A stretch of DNA of 23,166 bases, taken from positions 1 to 23,166 of the forward strand of contig CALFTO010000123.1 in assembly GCA_937916195.1 (NCBI GenBank). The letters are read 5' to 3'. This DNA is from an uncultured Clostridia bacterium (GTDB taxonomy: Bacteria > Bacillota > Clostridia > Oscillospirales > Acutalibacteraceae). The notes below the pieces were generated by a model. It was not told where the DNA came from, did not search any database, and was given only the letters and a program-made list of their open reading frames with translations. Position 1 is the first letter of the stretch. Each line of letters begins with the position of its first letter. Both the position numbers and the translations under genes were made by a program. Shown here one piece after another: positions 21,688-23,166 of this stretch.

Positions 21688-23061
21688 ATGGTACATCAAT
21701 ATAAATTAAACGGATATAATATTGTGCTGGATACCTGTTCAGGTTCAGTCCATGTAGTTGACGAGGTTGCTTACGACATTATTGCAATGTATAAGGAAAA
21801 ATCTCCTGAAGAAATCACAGAATATATCCTTGATACATATAAAGACGAAAATTTAAGTGAAAATGATGTTCTCGAGTGCATTGAAGATGTAAAATCCCTT
21901 GAAAATGCAGGTAAGCTCTATACTCCCGACACATATGAGGGAATGGCATTTGATTTCAAGAACAGAAACACCGTAATCAAAGCACTTTGTCTTCACGTGG
22001 CACATACTTGTAACTTAAACTGCGAATACTGCTTTGCAAGTCAGGGAAAATATCACGGTGAGCGTGCTTTAATGAGTTTTGAGGTTGGTAAACGTGCACT
22101 TGACTTCCTCATTGAAAATTCGGGCACTCGCCGTAATCTTGAAGTTGACTTTTTTGGCGGTGAGCCACTTATGAACTGGGATGTTGTGAAAGAGCTTGTA
22201 TCCTATGCACGAGTTCAAGAAAAAATTCACAACAAAAATTTCCGCTTTACTCTTACCACCAACGGTATTTTGATTGACGATGATGTTATTGATTTCTGTA
22301 ACAGAGAAATGAGTAATGTGGTTTTAAGTCTTGACGGACGTAAAGAAGTTCACGACAGACTTCGCAAGGATTACCAAGGTCGCGGAAGTTACGACATTAT
22401 TGTTCCTAAATTTCAAGAATTTGTTAAACGACGTGAGGGAAAAAACTACTATATGCGCGGTACTTTCACCCATAACAATGTTGATTTTACAAATGATATT
22501 TTCCATATGGCAGATTTAGGCTTTACCGAGCTTAGCATGGAGCCTGTTGTCTGCTCACCCGATGATGCTTCTGCTTTGACAGAAAGTGATTTGCCGATTC
22601 TTTTTGAGCAATACGAAATCCTTGCAAAAGAAATGATTAAGCGTAAAAAAGCAGGTAATGGTTTCACATTCTATCACTATATGCTTGACTTAACTCATGG
22701 GCCTTGCATTTACAAGAGAATTTCAGGTTGTGGCTCAGGTACTGAATATATGGCGGTTACTCCAACAGGTGAGCTTTACCCCTGCCATCAGTTTGTTGGT
22801 GACACAAAGTATCTTTTGGGTAACATTTGGGACGGAGTAACCAACAAGGAAATTCAGAACGAATTCAAACTCTGCAACGCTTATGCAAGACCTGAATGTG
22901 ACGACTGCTGGGCAAAGCTTTATTGTTCAGGCGGTTGTGCGGCTAACTCTTACCACGCTTCAGGTAAAATCACAGGCATTTATGAATATGGTTGTGAACT
23001 CTTTAAAAAGAGAATTGAATGTGCTGTGATGATACAGGTAGCAGAAAACTACGACAAATAA
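21688..23061 (+). CDS. scfB: SCIFF maturase, radical SAM/SPASM thioether-forming enzyme
   Basis: It installs cysteine thioether bridges in the peptide encoded just upstream, producing 5'-deoxyadenosine from S-adenosylmethionine. The 457-residue protein has an N-terminal RiPP-recognition (PqqD-like) domain at about 1-85 for the leader. The radical SAM barrel begins with the cluster motif CNLNCEYC (Cys108, 112, 115) and has GGEP (157-160). A C-terminal SPASM domain holds further cluster cysteines: Cys348, 366 (YPCHQF), 396, 404, 407, 413, 417 and 436. AAGGA precedes the ATG by 6 bases. Length and motif order fit the SCIFF maturase family. No peptidase or transporter gene is adjacent within the window. 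Confidence 0.95.
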   Translation: MVHQYKLNGYNIVLDTCSGSVHVVDEVAYDIIAMYKEKSPEEITEYILDTYKDENLSENDVLECIEDVKSLENAGKLYTPDTYEGMAFDFKNRNTVIKALCLHVAHTCNLNCEYCFASQGKYHGERALMSFEVGKRALDFLIENSGTRRNLEVDFFGGEPLMNWDVVKELVSYARVQEKIHNKNFRFTLTTNGILIDDDVIDFCNREMSNVVLSLDGRKEVHDRLRKDYQGRGSYDIIVPKFQEFVKRREGKNYYMRGTFTHNNVDFTNDIFHMADLGFTELSMEPVVCSPDDASALTESDLPILFEQYEILAKEMIKRKKAGNGFTFYHYMLDLTHGPCIYKRISGCGSGTEYMAVTPTGELYPCHQFVGDTKYLLGNIWDGVTNKEIQNEFKLCNAYARPECDDCWAKLYCSGGCAANSYHASGKITGIYEYGCELFKKRIECAVMIQVAENYDK

Positions 23062-23072
23062 GGAAAATTAAA

Positions 23073-23166
23073 ATGGACACACCAATTTTTGACTTTGTGC
23101 AGAATTACATCAAAAGTAATACTGCCCGACTTCACATGCCGGGTCATAAGGGTGTGTCTTTTTTAG
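23073..23166 (+). CDS. Start of an Orn/Lys/Arg decarboxylase family protein (cut by window edge)
   Basis: Only 31 residues are present, running off the right edge. The N-terminus contains RLHMPGHKG (19-27), a hallmark of PLP-dependent Orn/Lys/Arg decarboxylases of the clostridial SpeA-like type. It starts 11 bp after the maturase stop with an AAGGA ribosome site, so it is probably in the same transcript. The substrate cannot be determined from this fragment. Confidence 0.8.
   Translation, partial: MDTPIFDFVQNYIKSNTARLHMPGHKGVSFL

Overview
The window looks like chromosomal DNA from an AT-rich anaerobic Clostridia member, most likely a gut Oscillospiraceae/Ruminococcaceae-type organism. This is inferred from a SCIFF peptide with its radical SAM maturase, an alpha-type type I glutamine synthetase, a long Clostridia-style PRPP synthetase, strong Gram-positive Shine-Dalgarno sites and two families of short dispersed palindromic repeats. 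I see no tRNA, rRNA, CRISPR array, insertion sequence or phage gene. No gene-free stretch exceeds 300 bases.

Layout. Positions 77-9887 are all on the minus strand. They hold glnA, a fucO-type alcohol dehydrogenase, a tightly overlapping purine/thiomethyl salvage operon (mtaD, then a purine nucleoside phosphorylase, then mtnA), a cyclophilin, and the large permease of an ABC system whose ATPase gene follows at 9906-10607. Divergent from the ABC genes, on the plus strand, are a TetR-type regulator (10805), a cation diffusion facilitator overlapping it by 20 bp (11406), and prs (12669), which ends at a bidirectional terminator. The minus strand then carries a likely operon transcribed nadB, nadC, folC, GH38 alpha-mannosidase (20593 down to 14010) and a small membrane-anchored protein of unknown function (20786-21256). 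From 21395 to the right edge, the plus strand has a promoter, a 49-residue SCIFF precursor, a terminator-like hairpin, the SCIFF maturase, and the start of an Orn/Lys/Arg decarboxylase family gene.

How the genes may work together. MtaD, the phosphorylase and MtnA form a route from methylthioadenosine or 5'-deoxyadenosine, through the inosine form, to hypoxanthine plus a 1-phosphoketose. The neighbouring FucO-type reductase could remove the aldehyde made by a later aldolase, as in the DHAP shunt. Radical SAM enzymes such as the SCIFF maturase release 5'-deoxyadenosine, so this salvage operon may clear their by-product.

Most notable. (1) The SCIFF precursor has glycine at position 37, where the characterised homologue has the threonine that accepts the thioether, and a terminator-like hairpin separates precursor from maturase. 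(2) A dispersed repeat of about 50 bp occurs four times, always in the same orientation and always 1-10 bases after a stop codon. Its hairpins are maintained by paired changes. One copy forms part of a terminator, and another supplies the ribosome binding site of mtaD.
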